Notes: generated from the sequence alone by a model not told the origin. 28,165 nucleotides of DNA from CAYYWW01 sp964475515 (GCA_964475515.1 CAYYWW010000006.1:1-28165); one strand, 5' to 3'; positions 19,290-28,040 are shown, counted from the stretch's first letter. Numbers and translations: made by a program.

Positions 19290-21860
19290 TCACTTCTTAG
19301 ATTTTTTCTCTTTTGTTTCTTCTGATTTCTTTTTGGTTTCGCTTTTTTTACTAGTTTTCTTTTCGGTTTTTTTGAAAATTTCCCCAGGAATATGACCGAC
19401 AAGCTCAAACGCGCCTGTTCCTATAGGTGCTACTTGATTCATCATAACGTTTTCCACTGTTCCTCTTAATTCATCTACTTCGCCCCTGACAGATGCTATA
19501 GTGAAGTGTTTTTTGGTTTCTTCGAAACCTGCTCTTACAAGCACACCCGCTTTTTGTCCGGAAATACCGTATCTACCTATGGACCTTATAGTTCCGCTAA
19601 TGGTCATCAGATCAGCCAAAAGCATTATGTACCTTATATCAGTGTTTAAACCCTGCTCGTCCATAGTGTATTTTGCTTGATTTATTATAGCATTTCTAGC
19701 AGCTTCTATTCCCAAGACATCGTAGATTTCAAATATATTGTTACTCACCGTTCTTGTAGTGTCTACACCTTCTATTTGGAAAACCTTTTTCAAGTTAGAA
19801 CCGAGTGTGTTTATTACCCACTCATCGTTCTCTTTCATAATAACAGTTTGGGAAATGTTTTTTATGCCCTTTACCCTGCTATCCAAAAGTGACTGCTTTA
19901 TCTTATGTATGTTTTTCAAATCCTTTTTCTTCATGTAAAGATAAAGATAACCATCTTTCACCTCCACTTTGGTTCCCCTTATTTTAATGAGTTCTTCCAG
20001 TTTTTTAGGTTCTATTTCCAAATTTTTCATTTTTTTAATGTCAAGCTGACATTTCAGAAGGAAATCCGTTAAATCAACAGAAAACGATGAAATGATGTTT
20101 TTAACTTTCACTTCTTTTATCTGCTCTGCTATCTTTTTCACTTTTTCCATGTCTTGGTATTCTTTTTTCACATACACTGTCATCGTAGGTGTAGTTGGTT
20201 CCTTTCTTGCATCGAATATTTCTATTAATCTTGGCAACCCAAGTGTAACCTGTATACCAGCTGTTCCGGCAAAATGATAAGTACGCATTGTGTTATGTGT
20301 GACAATACCTTCAAAGGTTGTGAATGTTTCTGTTCCTTCAACACTAAAATCATAAACATACTTGCTTGTTGGTTTCACATGTGATATATCAACTATTTCA
20401 TCCCACACAACATCGGAATTGTACATTCTTTTTAAAATAGAAATTTCCTTATCTATATTTACACCTTTAAGTTTTGCCTCTTTCTCGAATCTTTTTATAT
20501 GCCTCATTAAAGTTATTCTTCCTATTTTTTGTCTTCGGGTAAAAGTGTTTACATATCTTGTTGGAAGTTCAAGTTTTTTCGATATATCAATAAGCAGAGT
20601 ATCAAATCCTCCGAACAAGTCTATAAAGTCTTGACAGCCTTCTTTATTGGAACCGAACATTCTACATAGTTGGTCGAGTCTTTTTGATTTTGAAGCGACA
20701 GTGAACCCTATTTTTTCTTTGAAAAGAGGGGCGTACTTGTATGGTACGGTAAGAGTGTATTCTTTGTTTTTGTGTTTTATGGCGAATATTCCGAATCGTG
20801 TAAGAAGCAACGCTATGCCGTCAATAAGCTCTTTGGACTTTGAGGATACTCTAATGACTCTTCTCTCGACAGAAACGTTTCCATCCCCATCAAAATAACC
20901 TCGCAGTAATCCTGAAACAAAATCTGAATTTGCGGAATATGCAAAATCAGGAACTTTTTTGTTGGCCGAGCCTGTTTTACAAAAAGTTTTTAAAATAAGT
21001 GAAAGGTGTGTTGAATTTATCCTTATATCGTGACCTTTGGAAAATCCTCTTAAATTATCGTATTCATTATATGTAAACCCGTACTCTTCTGCAAATGTTC
21101 TTATCAAGGAAAGTATTGATTCATTTGTTGATGAAAAAGATACAAAATTTCTCGTTGTATTTCCCTCTGCCAAATATATACCAAATATCCATCCTGTTTT
21201 AAAATCAAGAGTAAGTTTTCTCGGCAATGGTTTTTTCAGCGTGGCAACGTTAACTATGTCGGTTGTTCTTATCATCTGAAGACAATTCATCGGAAGGTAT
21301 TTTATTGACGGTATCCTGTCTCCGCATTTCAAATCTTTTCCAGAAACTGAAACTATAGAGTTGTTTCTTCTCGTTACGAAGGAATGGGAATCCGTTGCTA
21401 CTATGCTTCTACCAGATCTTGTTTTTATTTTGACAAGATGCTTTGGCGCTTTATGTCTACTTACTTCTTTAACCCTGCTCCATATAATTTTTTCATCTTT
21501 TGTTATACTTGGCACAAGAATGTCCGCTTTTGATATGTCGCAGAATTCCCAGCCGTCTGAAGTTTGTTTCTCTTTCTCAAGTATTTTGTCAACAAATTCT
21601 CCAATTTTCACTATTTTTATATTCTCTCCCTTTCTCACAATAACTTTTTCATTATAATCAACACTCATCTGAGTAGCAGGTTCGGATAAACTCTGAGCTG
21701 TAACAATACCTATTGCTTCCTGCGGGTCGTATATGGATTCTTTGTAAAGTTTTATAACTTTTTGAATAAGCTCTTCACTCTCCTTTTCACTAAGTTTATT
21801 CTTCTCTATGTACTCCATCACTTCCTGCTGTATTTTCAAGGGCAAATCTTTCAATTCCAT
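19290..21860 (-). CDS. rpoA2: RNA polymerase subunit A'' (Rpo1C) with intein
   Basis: An 856-residue precursor. Residues 1-65 and 524-856 are the exteins; 66-523 are an intein. The joined product (398 residues, close to the family) reads EAIGIVTAQSLSEPATQM joined to TMRTYHFAGTAG, the trigger loop of the polymerase, which closes on the incoming nucleotide. The C-extein continues with LGLPRLIEIFDARKEP, GVDTTRTVSNNIFEIYDVLGIEAARN and RYIMLLADLMT, and ends with a Lys-rich tail. I prefer ATG 21860, 5 bases after the rpoA1 stop, with AAGGTAG upstream; a TTG at 21887 would overlap rpoA1. Without protein splicing the enzyme cannot be active. Confidence 0.95.
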   Translation of the reverse strand: MELKDLPLKIQQEVMEYIEKNKLSEKESEELIQKVIKLYKESIYDPQEAIGIVTAQSLSEPATQMSVDYNEKVIVRKGENIKIVKIGEFVDKILEKEKQTSDGWEFCDISKADILVPSITKDEKIIWSRVKEVSRHKAPKHLVKIKTRSGRSIVATDSHSFVTRRNNSIVSVSGKDLKCGDRIPSIKYLPMNCLQMIRTTDIVNVATLKKPLPRKLTLDFKTGWIFGIYLAEGNTTRNFVSFSSTNESILSLIRTFAEEYGFTYNEYDNLRGFSKGHDIRINSTHLSLILKTFCKTGSANKKVPDFAYSANSDFVSGLLRGYFDGDGNVSVERRVIRVSSKSKELIDGIALLLTRFGIFAIKHKNKEYTLTVPYKYAPLFKEKIGFTVASKSKRLDQLCRMFGSNKEGCQDFIDLFGGFDTLLIDISKKLELPTRYVNTFTRRQKIGRITLMRHIKRFEKEAKLKGVNIDKEISILKRMYNSDVVWDEIVDISHVKPTSKYVYDFSVEGTETFTTFEGIVTHNTMRTYHFAGTAGIQVTLGLPRLIEIFDARKEPTTPTMTVYVKKEYQDMEKVKKIAEQIKEVKVKNIISSFSVDLTDFLLKCQLDIKKMKNLEIEPKKLEELIKIRGTKVEVKDGYLYLYMKKKDLKNIHKIKQSLLDSRVKGIKNISQTVIMKENDEWVINTLGSNLKKVFQIEGVDTTRTVSNNIFEIYDVLGIEAARNAIINQAKYTMDEQGLNTDIRYIMLLADLMTISGTIRSIGRYGISGQKAGVLVRAGFEETKKHFTIASVRGEVDELRGTVENVMMNQVAPIGTGAFELVGHIPGEIFKKTEKKTSKKSETKKKSEETKEKKSKK
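20292..21665 (-). mobile_element. Intein with LAGLIDADG homing endonuclease in RpoA''
   Basis: A 458-residue intein. It starts with Ser (SVDYNEKVIVRKG, block A), has block B TDSH in IVATDSHSFVT, two LAGLIDADG dodecapeptides (WIFGIYLAEGN and GLLRGYFDGDGNV), block F YVYDFSVEGTETFTT and ends with the splice dyad His-Asn in GIVTHN. The next extein residue is Thr. Both acidic residues of the endonuclease motifs (Glu and Asp) are present, so homing activity may remain. The codons on both sides join in frame to the conserved extein TQM-TMRTYHF. Confidence 0.95.
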
Positions 21861-21865
21861 AACAA

Positions 21866-24343
21866 CTACCTTATAAAGTTTTTCCAATTAAATTCACCGA
21901 AATCCGATTTTGTGACATCAATTCCATCTTCACCGGCAACAAATTGTATAATATCTCCGGCTGCATTCCTTACTGTTAAATCATGATGGACTTTGAGATC
22001 TTGCAAAGCATTGACAAGTCTTCTTTGCATGTAACCAGACTTTCTTGTTCTTAATGATTTATCCATAAGACCTTCTCTTCCGTTCATTATATCCCAGAAT
22101 ATTTCAAATGGTCTTAATCCTTCTTTGAAGCCTCTTGCTACGAAACCTCTTGACATTGGAGATAGATCGAACGGCTTTACATGTGGCAAAGTTCTGTTAG
22201 TGTACCCTCTTTTTATTCTTTGTCCTAAAATAGTTTCTTGACCAACTCCCGCAACCATCTGCGTTATGTTTATCAAAGAGCCCTTTGCTCCTGCTTTTGC
22301 CATATTCAGTACATCGCTCTGCTTTATGTGTTTTTCCACGATTTTGCTTATTTCACTTATTCCACTTGCCAAGACATTCATTATATGCGTTTCAAGAGAT
22401 TCTTCAGGTGTCATTCCGGGAAGTATTCTTATCTCACCTTCCCTATATTTCTCTATGAGTTTGTTTGCTTCTTTTTGTGATTCTTCAAGTTTTTCTTTTA
22501 TTTCTTTTTGGACTGACTTGGGTAAATCAAAATCAGAAAGGCCTATAGAATATCCTCTTTTCATTAAGTATGCAATTCCTAATCTTCCACAGTTATCTAT
22601 GAATTCTTTTACTTTTTCCTTGTCCAGTATTTTGAGCAGTTTATTTATTATTTTACCTTTTTCAGGCCCCACTGCGACTTTATCTATTCTTCCCTCTTTC
22701 AAAACTCCATTTTCTATAACAACTATTCCGTCTATCTTTTTCTTTTCTTCTAAGCTGTCAAGATTCTTGGCTTCATTGTTTTCAAATTCTATGTTAAGAT
22801 TGTCTGGTAAAAGTAAGCTGAAAACTTCTTTTCCAGTAAATGTCTCTTTATCCGGTAATTCTATGTCTATGCCTGCAGAAGCAAATAATTGTGAGACTTC
22901 TTCTTTTGTCATCAATACATTCTTCTCTGTGAGCATGTATACACCAGAGACCTGATCCAATTCTAAACCTATTACAGGTCCTCCGAATTTTGGCGAAACT
23001 ATGTTGTTTTCAACAGACATTAGCATTCTGGCTTCTGTTCTTGCCTCTTCATTTTGTAGTATATGAAGGTTCATCTCATCACCGTCGAAGTCTGCGTTAT
23101 AGGGGAAGCACACGGAAGGGTTCAATCTAAATGCCTGGCCTGACATTACTTTTACCTTGTGAGCCATTATTGATATTCTGTGGAGAGAAGGTTGTCTGTT
23201 GAACAATGATATATCACCATCTTCTACTTGTCTTTCAATAACCCAACCATCAGTTATGTTTTTCAGAATATCGTTCTTGTTCTCGGGGGTTATTTTTATT
23301 TTTCTCCCATCTGGCCTTGTCACGTAGTTTACTTTGTCTTCCTTTATTAGATTTTTTACATCTTTTATGTTCAACGGTGTTACATTTACAGGAATTGTTA
23401 ACTCTTTTGCTATTTTTTCAGGAACACCTACTTCATTTATAGATATTCTTGGATCTGGAACGATAACCGTTCTTGCAGAAAAGTTAACTCTTTTACCGAG
23501 AAGGTTTCCTCTTAATCGTCCCTCCTTTGCTTTTAACCTCTGCACGATTCCTTTAAGTGGTCTTCCGCTTCTGTGTCTTGCAAGAGGAGCGCCTGTAAGT
23601 TCATTATCAAAATATGTTGAGATATGATATTGAAGAAGCTCCCATAGATCTCTGATTATAAACTCAGGGGCGCCTATGTCTATATTTTCTTTGAGACTCT
23701 GATTTATTCTCACAATGTCGACAAGTTTATGTGTTAGATCATCTTCGCTCCTCTCCCCTGTCTCTAATGTTATCGATGGTCTCATTGTAACAGGTGGTAT
23801 CGGGAATAATGTAAGTATGAGCCATTCAGGTCTTCCTCCATTGAACTGTATTTTTTTAAGGTCTTCATCAGGTATTTTTTCAAATCTTTCTCTTATTACC
23901 AAAGGATCGAGCTCTTCGTTATCCTCGTAGAATGTGTATGGTTTCACGAATTTTATCTTCTTCTGCTCAGCTTTACAATAAGGACATTTTGAGGGTGTTG
24001 GCGGCAATCCTTCAGCAACATCGCCTTCCACCATGATTCTTGAGCACTTGGCACATGTGGCTTTCAATATTTCATAAATGATTTTGACATATAGAACATT
24101 AATCACGGGTTTTGCAAGCTCCAGATATCCAAAATGACCTAAACACTCTCCTATACTTCCTTTACATGTTCTACAATACAAACCAGGGTCTATGACACCT
24201 AGTCTTGGATCTATGACACCACCTTCAACCGGATAGCCATCGGGATCGTACAATTCAGAGTTGACTATTCTTACCCGTGCGTTTGACTTTATGAGCTCCG
24301 GTGACATTAACTTGAATTCAATAGACCCTATTTTAAACGGCAT
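21866..24343 (-). CDS. rpoA1: RNA polymerase subunit A' (Rpo1N)
   Basis: An 825-residue largest-subunit N-terminal part. Zinc sites: C57, C60, C67, H70 (YCRTCKGSIGECLGHFG) and C97, C100, C120, C123. The active-site Mg motif NADFDGDEM is at residues 416-424 with D418, D420 and D422. RHRSGRPLKGIVQRLKAKEGR and GKRVNFSARTVIVPDPRI are the switch and clamp regions. The protein ends at the bridge helix/jaw segment SGYMQRRLVNALQDLKV. It is somewhat shorter than typical A' (about 870-900). The ATG has a strong GGAGGT a few bases upstream. The preceding gap (24344-24512) is unusually long for this block. Confidence 0.97.
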   Translation of the reverse strand: MPFKIGSIEFKLMSPELIKSNARVRIVNSELYDPDGYPVEGGVIDPRLGVIDPGLYCRTCKGSIGECLGHFGYLELAKPVINVLYVKIIYEILKATCAKCSRIMVEGDVAEGLPPTPSKCPYCKAEQKKIKFVKPYTFYEDNEELDPLVIRERFEKIPDEDLKKIQFNGGRPEWLILTLFPIPPVTMRPSITLETGERSEDDLTHKLVDIVRINQSLKENIDIGAPEFIIRDLWELLQYHISTYFDNELTGAPLARHRSGRPLKGIVQRLKAKEGRLRGNLLGKRVNFSARTVIVPDPRISINEVGVPEKIAKELTIPVNVTPLNIKDVKNLIKEDKVNYVTRPDGRKIKITPENKNDILKNITDGWVIERQVEDGDISLFNRQPSLHRISIMAHKVKVMSGQAFRLNPSVCFPYNADFDGDEMNLHILQNEEARTEARMLMSVENNIVSPKFGGPVIGLELDQVSGVYMLTEKNVLMTKEEVSQLFASAGIDIELPDKETFTGKEVFSLLLPDNLNIEFENNEAKNLDSLEEKKKIDGIVVIENGVLKEGRIDKVAVGPEKGKIINKLLKILDKEKVKEFIDNCGRLGIAYLMKRGYSIGLSDFDLPKSVQKEIKEKLEESQKEANKLIEKYREGEIRILPGMTPEESLETHIMNVLASGISEISKIVEKHIKQSDVLNMAKAGAKGSLINITQMVAGVGQETILGQRIKRGYTNRTLPHVKPFDLSPMSRGFVARGFKEGLRPFEIFWDIMNGREGLMDKSLRTRKSGYMQRRLVNALQDLKVHHDLTVRNAAGDIIQFVAGEDGIDVTKSDFGEFNWKNFIR

Positions 24344-24516
24344 ACTAACCTCCTATGGAGATCATATGAGAAAAGAAGGGGAAAGTTGTTGAGAATGAAG
24401 GGGGATGAAGAAAAAGAAGGGGAAGAAAAAGTATAATATGTATTTGTAATAATTGTTTTACATATATACTTATTCTCGATGCATGTATTCTCTTTTAGAG
24501 CTGTGATATTTTTCAT
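24328..24516 (-). CDS. Possible small ORF bridging rpoB1 and rpoA1 (doubtful)
   Basis: A 62-codon frame opens with an ATG that overlaps the rpoB1 stop (ATGA), with GGAGGAAAT just upstream, and ends inside the first codons of rpoA1. Its protein begins MKNITALKENTCIENKYICK and has a low-complexity stretch FSSPSFSSSPF encoded by a pyrimidine-rich tract. It matches nothing I know. The start context is as good as those of its neighbours, but that context is also just the Glu-Glu codons ending RpoB'. It may be a coupling device or chance. Confidence 0.25.
   Translation of the reverse strand: MKNITALKENTCIENKYICKTIITNTYYTFSSPSFSSSPFILNNFPLLFSYDLHRRLVCRLK
24369..24431 (-). repeat. Polypyrimidine tract (coding strand) between rpoB1 and rpoA1
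   Basis: About 63 bases in which the + strand is almost only A and G (six T), so the transcript of the block would be C/U-rich. AAAAGAAGGGGAA occurs twice on the + strand (near 24371 and 24410). It could bind a protein, act as a U-rich pause or termination site, or form an unusual helix. Confidence 0.55.
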
Positions 24517-26306
24517 ATTTCCTCCGGGACCATGCGTGGGTATATACCCATGCTTTTTAATTCGTCTAACATAAGTTTGAAAGCATAAGAAGTGTTTATC
24601 CAGGCAATTTCACTATTTTTACACACTGGACAATAGGTTTTATTCTTTGATACATCATATATTGCTAACAGGCCGCACTTACTGCAAACAGGTATTGTTG
24701 TCGCGTCTGAGTCGAATCTTTCTTTGAGTGTTAATGCTGCGCCGTGACCTAATATACATTGCTGTTCCATCTCACCGAGTCTCAATCCACCCCTCTTTGC
24801 CCTACCTTCTGTGGGCTGTTTTGTTAGAAGAGTGACAGGACCTCTTGACCTCGCATGTATTTTATCAGTAACCATGTGGTCCAATTTAAAGTAATAACAA
24901 AGTCCCGTGAATATTAAAACATCATACATCTTACCAGTTTTACCATCATACAATGTTTGTTTCCCATCATCTCTGAATCCCATTTTTTTCATTTGTTTTC
25001 TTATTTCCTCTTCGCCCATATGGTTGAATGGACTTCCGTCCACCTTTTGACCAGAAAAAGCACCATATTTGGATGATAGTAATTCTAAAAGTTGGCCGAT
25101 AGTCATTCTACTGGGTATTGCATGAGGGTTGAATATTATATCTGGTATAACACCGTCTGCAGTGAAAGGCATGTCTTCCTGTTTAACGATAAGACCTATA
25201 ACACCTTTCTGTCCGTATCTTGATGCAAATTTATCCCCTATTTCAGGTATTCTTTCATCTCTTACCCTAACCTTTATAAGTTGGTTTCCGTCGGGTGTTT
25301 CTGATATTAAAACATCATCAACTATTCCTTTTTCGCCATGTCTAACGCAGACGGATGCTTCTCTTTTGTTTTCAACACCGGCGGCAAATTCTTCACCGAA
25401 GAGGAATCTGAGGGGTGATATTTTTCCAACAAGCACAGAATCACTTTCCACCGGAGTTTCTGGATTTATTATGCCATCCTCTGCCAAATCTTTATAAGCG
25501 CTTTCTCCTCTGTGTCCCTTTGTGCCCGGTTCTGGTATTGTTATCTCATCTTCTTGACCACCAAAATATCTTCTTTTCTCTGTTTCATATGTCCTGAAAT
25601 AAAATGATCTGAACATGCCCCTCTCTATAGAGGATTTGTTCATTACAATAGCATCGTTCATATTATATCCATCGTAACACATAATTGCAACAACAACATT
25701 TTGTCCTTCAGGATATTGGTTTAATATTTTGCTTGTTTTGGTTTCAACTAATGGGGCTTGCGGATAGGTGAATATATTGAATTTCGTGTCCGTTCTGATT
25801 AGGTAATTTGTTGAAAAGATTCCTATAGCCTGACCCATCATCTTTGCACCATAGTTCACTCTATCTCCTCTGTTGTACTCAGCATAACATATGAGAGAAG
25901 CGGGAACCCCAAACATTGCTATCGGGTCTATTTCCAAATGGGTATGTTCAGGTGTAACATCCTCTGGTTTCAATGCTATGTAAGCATTTTCCTCTTCCTT
26001 TGCATCCAAATACTCGATTATGCCGTTTTTCAACAGGTAAGATATGTCTATTTTTCCTCTCTCCAAATCTTTTAGATGCGCCTCTGTAAGTTTTGGCTTA
26101 CCGTTTTCAACTATAATGAGAGGTCTTCTTGCTCTACCGTTATCTGTGTGTATGTGTACTTCCTTTGCTGAATCATCATAAAAAATGTTTAATTGATATG
26201 GTAGAAGCCCTTTCCTTCTCTTTTCTCTTATCACTTTTACAAATTTCTCTGGATTCTCTATCACTCTTACAAATCTTCCATTATAGTACAAGTCGGCTCC
26301 TGTCAT
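24513..26306 (-). CDS. rpoB1: RNA polymerase subunit B' (C-terminal half of the second subunit)
   Basis: A 597-residue protein. NVVVAIMCYDGYNMNDAIV and GDKFASRYGQKGVIGLIV are the hybrid-binding and active-site strings of the beta-like subunit. HAIPSRMTIGQLLELL and HARSRGPVTLLTKQP with GGLRLGEMEQQC follow. A zinc ribbon near the end uses C541, C544, C559 and C562 (CSKCG and CPVC). Splitting of B into B'' and B' at this point occurs in methanogens and several related or DPANN-type archaea. Its ATG overlaps the rpoB2 stop (ATGA) with GAGAGGT upstream, so the two halves are made in equal amounts. Confidence 0.97.
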   Translation of the reverse strand: MTGADLYYNGRFVRVIENPEKFVKVIREKRRKGLLPYQLNIFYDDSAKEVHIHTDNGRARRPLIIVENGKPKLTEAHLKDLERGKIDISYLLKNGIIEYLDAKEEENAYIALKPEDVTPEHTHLEIDPIAMFGVPASLICYAEYNRGDRVNYGAKMMGQAIGIFSTNYLIRTDTKFNIFTYPQAPLVETKTSKILNQYPEGQNVVVAIMCYDGYNMNDAIVMNKSSIERGMFRSFYFRTYETEKRRYFGGQEDEITIPEPGTKGHRGESAYKDLAEDGIINPETPVESDSVLVGKISPLRFLFGEEFAAGVENKREASVCVRHGEKGIVDDVLISETPDGNQLIKVRVRDERIPEIGDKFASRYGQKGVIGLIVKQEDMPFTADGVIPDIIFNPHAIPSRMTIGQLLELLSSKYGAFSGQKVDGSPFNHMGEEEIRKQMKKMGFRDDGKQTLYDGKTGKMYDVLIFTGLCYYFKLDHMVTDKIHARSRGPVTLLTKQPTEGRAKRGGLRLGEMEQQCILGHGAALTLKERFDSDATTIPVCSKCGLLAIYDVSKNKTYCPVCKNSEIAWINTSYAFKLMLDELKSMGIYPRMVPEEI

Positions 26307-27763
26307 ATTTTACCTCTCTCCAGCATCATTAAAAGTTTCTCATCTTCTTCTTTTCTTATACCAGGTGTTATTTCGGCAAGTAAGGATAAATGCTTCCTAA
26401 GTCCTATAGAGGAACCTTCTGGTGTTTCAGCAGGGCAGAGCCTCATCCATTCCGTTGGGTGTATTTCTCTTGCACTGAAGTGCTCTTGAGTACTCGTTAA
26501 AGGTGAAACAACGCTTCTTAGATGACTTATGGTTTTTACATACGAACTCCTGTCTAGCCTCTGACTAACACCTGTTCTTCCACCTATCCAGTTTCCGGTT
26601 GCTAGTGAAGATAATATTTGTTTCGTTGCAGCGTCTGCTTCCACTATTCCTTGGATAGACGGTGTTCTGCCTCTTTTTATAAGTTTTTGATAATTATAAC
26701 TCATTTTTGCTATCAGGCCCCATCTTCCTAAAAGTATTGACCTGAAAAGTTGACCGAGAAGGTCTCCTGCCATCAACAATCTTTTGTTCGCATAGTGATC
26801 TATATCATCAGAAGGTATCATGTCCAGATAAAGCGCTATGGCTTTTTTCACTATTCTTGCCAATGCATGCGCTTTTCTAAGCCTGTCCTTTTCTTCTTGA
26901 CCCATGTGAGGCAGCAGATACTTGTCAAGAATTTGGTTCACTCTTTCCATGCGGTAATCTTTTGCAACCTTGAGTTTTCTTCCTATTGCCTCTTTTGCTT
27001 CTTCCACCGTGAAAATTTCTTCTTGGTAAAGATTGATGTAAAATTCACTCAGTATTCTTTCGTCTGTGGATATACTCTCACATATTTCTTTGTCTGTTTC
27101 CATTCCCAATGCCTTCAAGAGTGTGACTATTGGCAATCTCCTTATGTTGGCAAATGTAATAGTTATTTCACCATCTGGCTTCATTTCAATCATGTGTTTT
27201 TGCTTGAAGCCTGATTTTTCAGAGTTTATCCTAACTCTAACCATATCCCCTTCTTTTTCAAAAATAGGTATGTTCGATGCTATTTCTTCTATCATTACGA
27301 CAACCCTTTCTGTTCCGTTTATTATGAAATATCCGCCTGGATCGTCAGGATCTTCTCCTTTATCTACGAGCTCTTCTCTGCTTAACCCATAAGTTGAGCA
27401 GAACTTTGACCTCACCATTATGGGCATATCGATTATGTGAACCCTTTCTGGCTTTTCCTTAACACCTTCAAAAACAGGGGTCACGGTAACAAAAACAGGG
27501 GTAGAATATGTTAGATTCCTTATTCTGGCTTCATTGGGAAATATCTTTCTCGTGGAGCCATCGGCTTCTTTTATTACAGGTGTCCCCGCCTCTATATTTT
27601 CAAAAATTAGTTTCATTTCGTTTGTTTCAGGTGTGAGGTTGATGGTTCCTATTTCGTTTATTATTTCTTGTAAATCTTGCTCTAAGAATTTGTTAAACGA
27701 CTCTATTTGAAATCTAACAAATCCTCTTTCTTCTTCTATTTTTTTAATAATTGGTGTGAACAT
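26303..27763 (-). CDS. rpoB2: RNA polymerase subunit B'' (N-terminal half of the second subunit)
   Basis: A 486-residue protein with the protrusion and lobe regions: RGFVRFQIESFNKFLEQDL, RIRNLTYSTPVFVTVTP, PIMVRSKFCSTYG and GGYFIINGTERVVVMIEE. It ends with the fork region: TGVSQRLDRSSYVKTISHLR, then ARQIHPTEWMRLCPAETPEG-like sequence (here REIHPTEWMRLCPAETPEGS) and GLRKHLSLLAEI. All parts expected before the natural split are present. The ATG overlaps the rpoH stop by one base (TAATG), with GGAGG supplied by the last codons of rpoH. It overlaps rpoB1 by 4 bases. Confidence 0.97.
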   Translation of the reverse strand: MFTPIIKKIEEERGFVRFQIESFNKFLEQDLQEIINEIGTINLTPETNEMKLIFENIEAGTPVIKEADGSTRKIFPNEARIRNLTYSTPVFVTVTPVFEGVKEKPERVHIIDMPIMVRSKFCSTYGLSREELVDKGEDPDDPGGYFIINGTERVVVMIEEIASNIPIFEKEGDMVRVRINSEKSGFKQKHMIEMKPDGEITITFANIRRLPIVTLLKALGMETDKEICESISTDERILSEFYINLYQEEIFTVEEAKEAIGRKLKVAKDYRMERVNQILDKYLLPHMGQEEKDRLRKAHALARIVKKAIALYLDMIPSDDIDHYANKRLLMAGDLLGQLFRSILLGRWGLIAKMSYNYQKLIKRGRTPSIQGIVEADAATKQILSSLATGNWIGGRTGVSQRLDRSSYVKTISHLRSVVSPLTSTQEHFSAREIHPTEWMRLCPAETPEGSSIGLRKHLSLLAEITPGIRKEEDEKLLMMLERGKI

Positions 27764-27993
27764 TACTCCTCCACAACAATTCTATAATAAAACGTTTTCC
27801 CCGCTGTCGGCGATTCCCTTGTAATTTTAATAACATCCCCTGGTTTTGCTTTTATTTTTTTTACAACAGGATCATCCAAGAGAATTTTTGGTAACTGCTC
27901 TTCTTTCACGTTAAACTTTTTCAGAATATCCTTTTTCTCCTTTTCCGAAACTACTTCATGTTTTGGTACCAGCACATGTTGTAATATATCCAT
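27763..27993 (-). CDS. rpoH: RNA polymerase subunit Rpo5 (RpoH)
   Basis: A 76-residue protein: MDILQHVLVPKHEVVSEKEK at the start and LLDDPVVKKIKAKPGDVIKI, then SPTAGKTFYYRIVVEE, the signature of archaeal RpoH/eukaryotic Rpb5 C-terminus. Length fits (about 75-80). I use the ATG at 27993; a GTG at 28020 would add nine residues and lies inside a hairpin. No strong ribosome binding site is seen at 27993. It is the first gene of the RNA polymerase block, as in most archaea, and its last codons (GTG GAG GAG TAA) form the ribosome binding site of rpoB2. Confidence 0.95.
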   Translation of the reverse strand: MDILQHVLVPKHEVVSEKEKKDILKKFNVKEEQLPKILLDDPVVKKIKAKPGDVIKITRESPTAGKTFYYRIVVEE

Positions 27994-28000
27994 ATTCGTT

Positions 28001-28040
28001 GTATTAGAACCTGGTGTCACATTGGTCCCGGTTCTAATAC
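28001..28040 (-). promoter_or_regulatory. Hairpin in the rpoH leader
   Basis: GTATTAGAACC (28001-28011) and GGTTCTAATAC (28030-28040) form a perfect 11-bp inverted repeat with an 18-base loop, ending 7 bases before the rpoH ATG. Upstream come CACGT / ACGTG (around 28054-28070) and a 10-base palindrome ATCGGCCGAT (28084-28093). These elements could be an operator, an RNA leader structure or an attenuator for the RNA polymerase block. Confidence 0.6.

Noticed and set aside
19286..19408. A 41-residue basic N-terminal extension of Rpo7
   Set aside because: It is read from the 3' end of rpoA2 in another frame, where a Lys-rich tail is encoded. Family alignment begins at MYKIL, which has its own ATG 4 bases after the rpoA2 stop.
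22266..22955. A 229-residue + strand ORF opposite rpoA1
   Set aside because: It lies wholly antisense to conserved RpoA' sequence; Ser/Phe/Leu-rich composition marks it as a complement of a Lys/Glu-rich gene.
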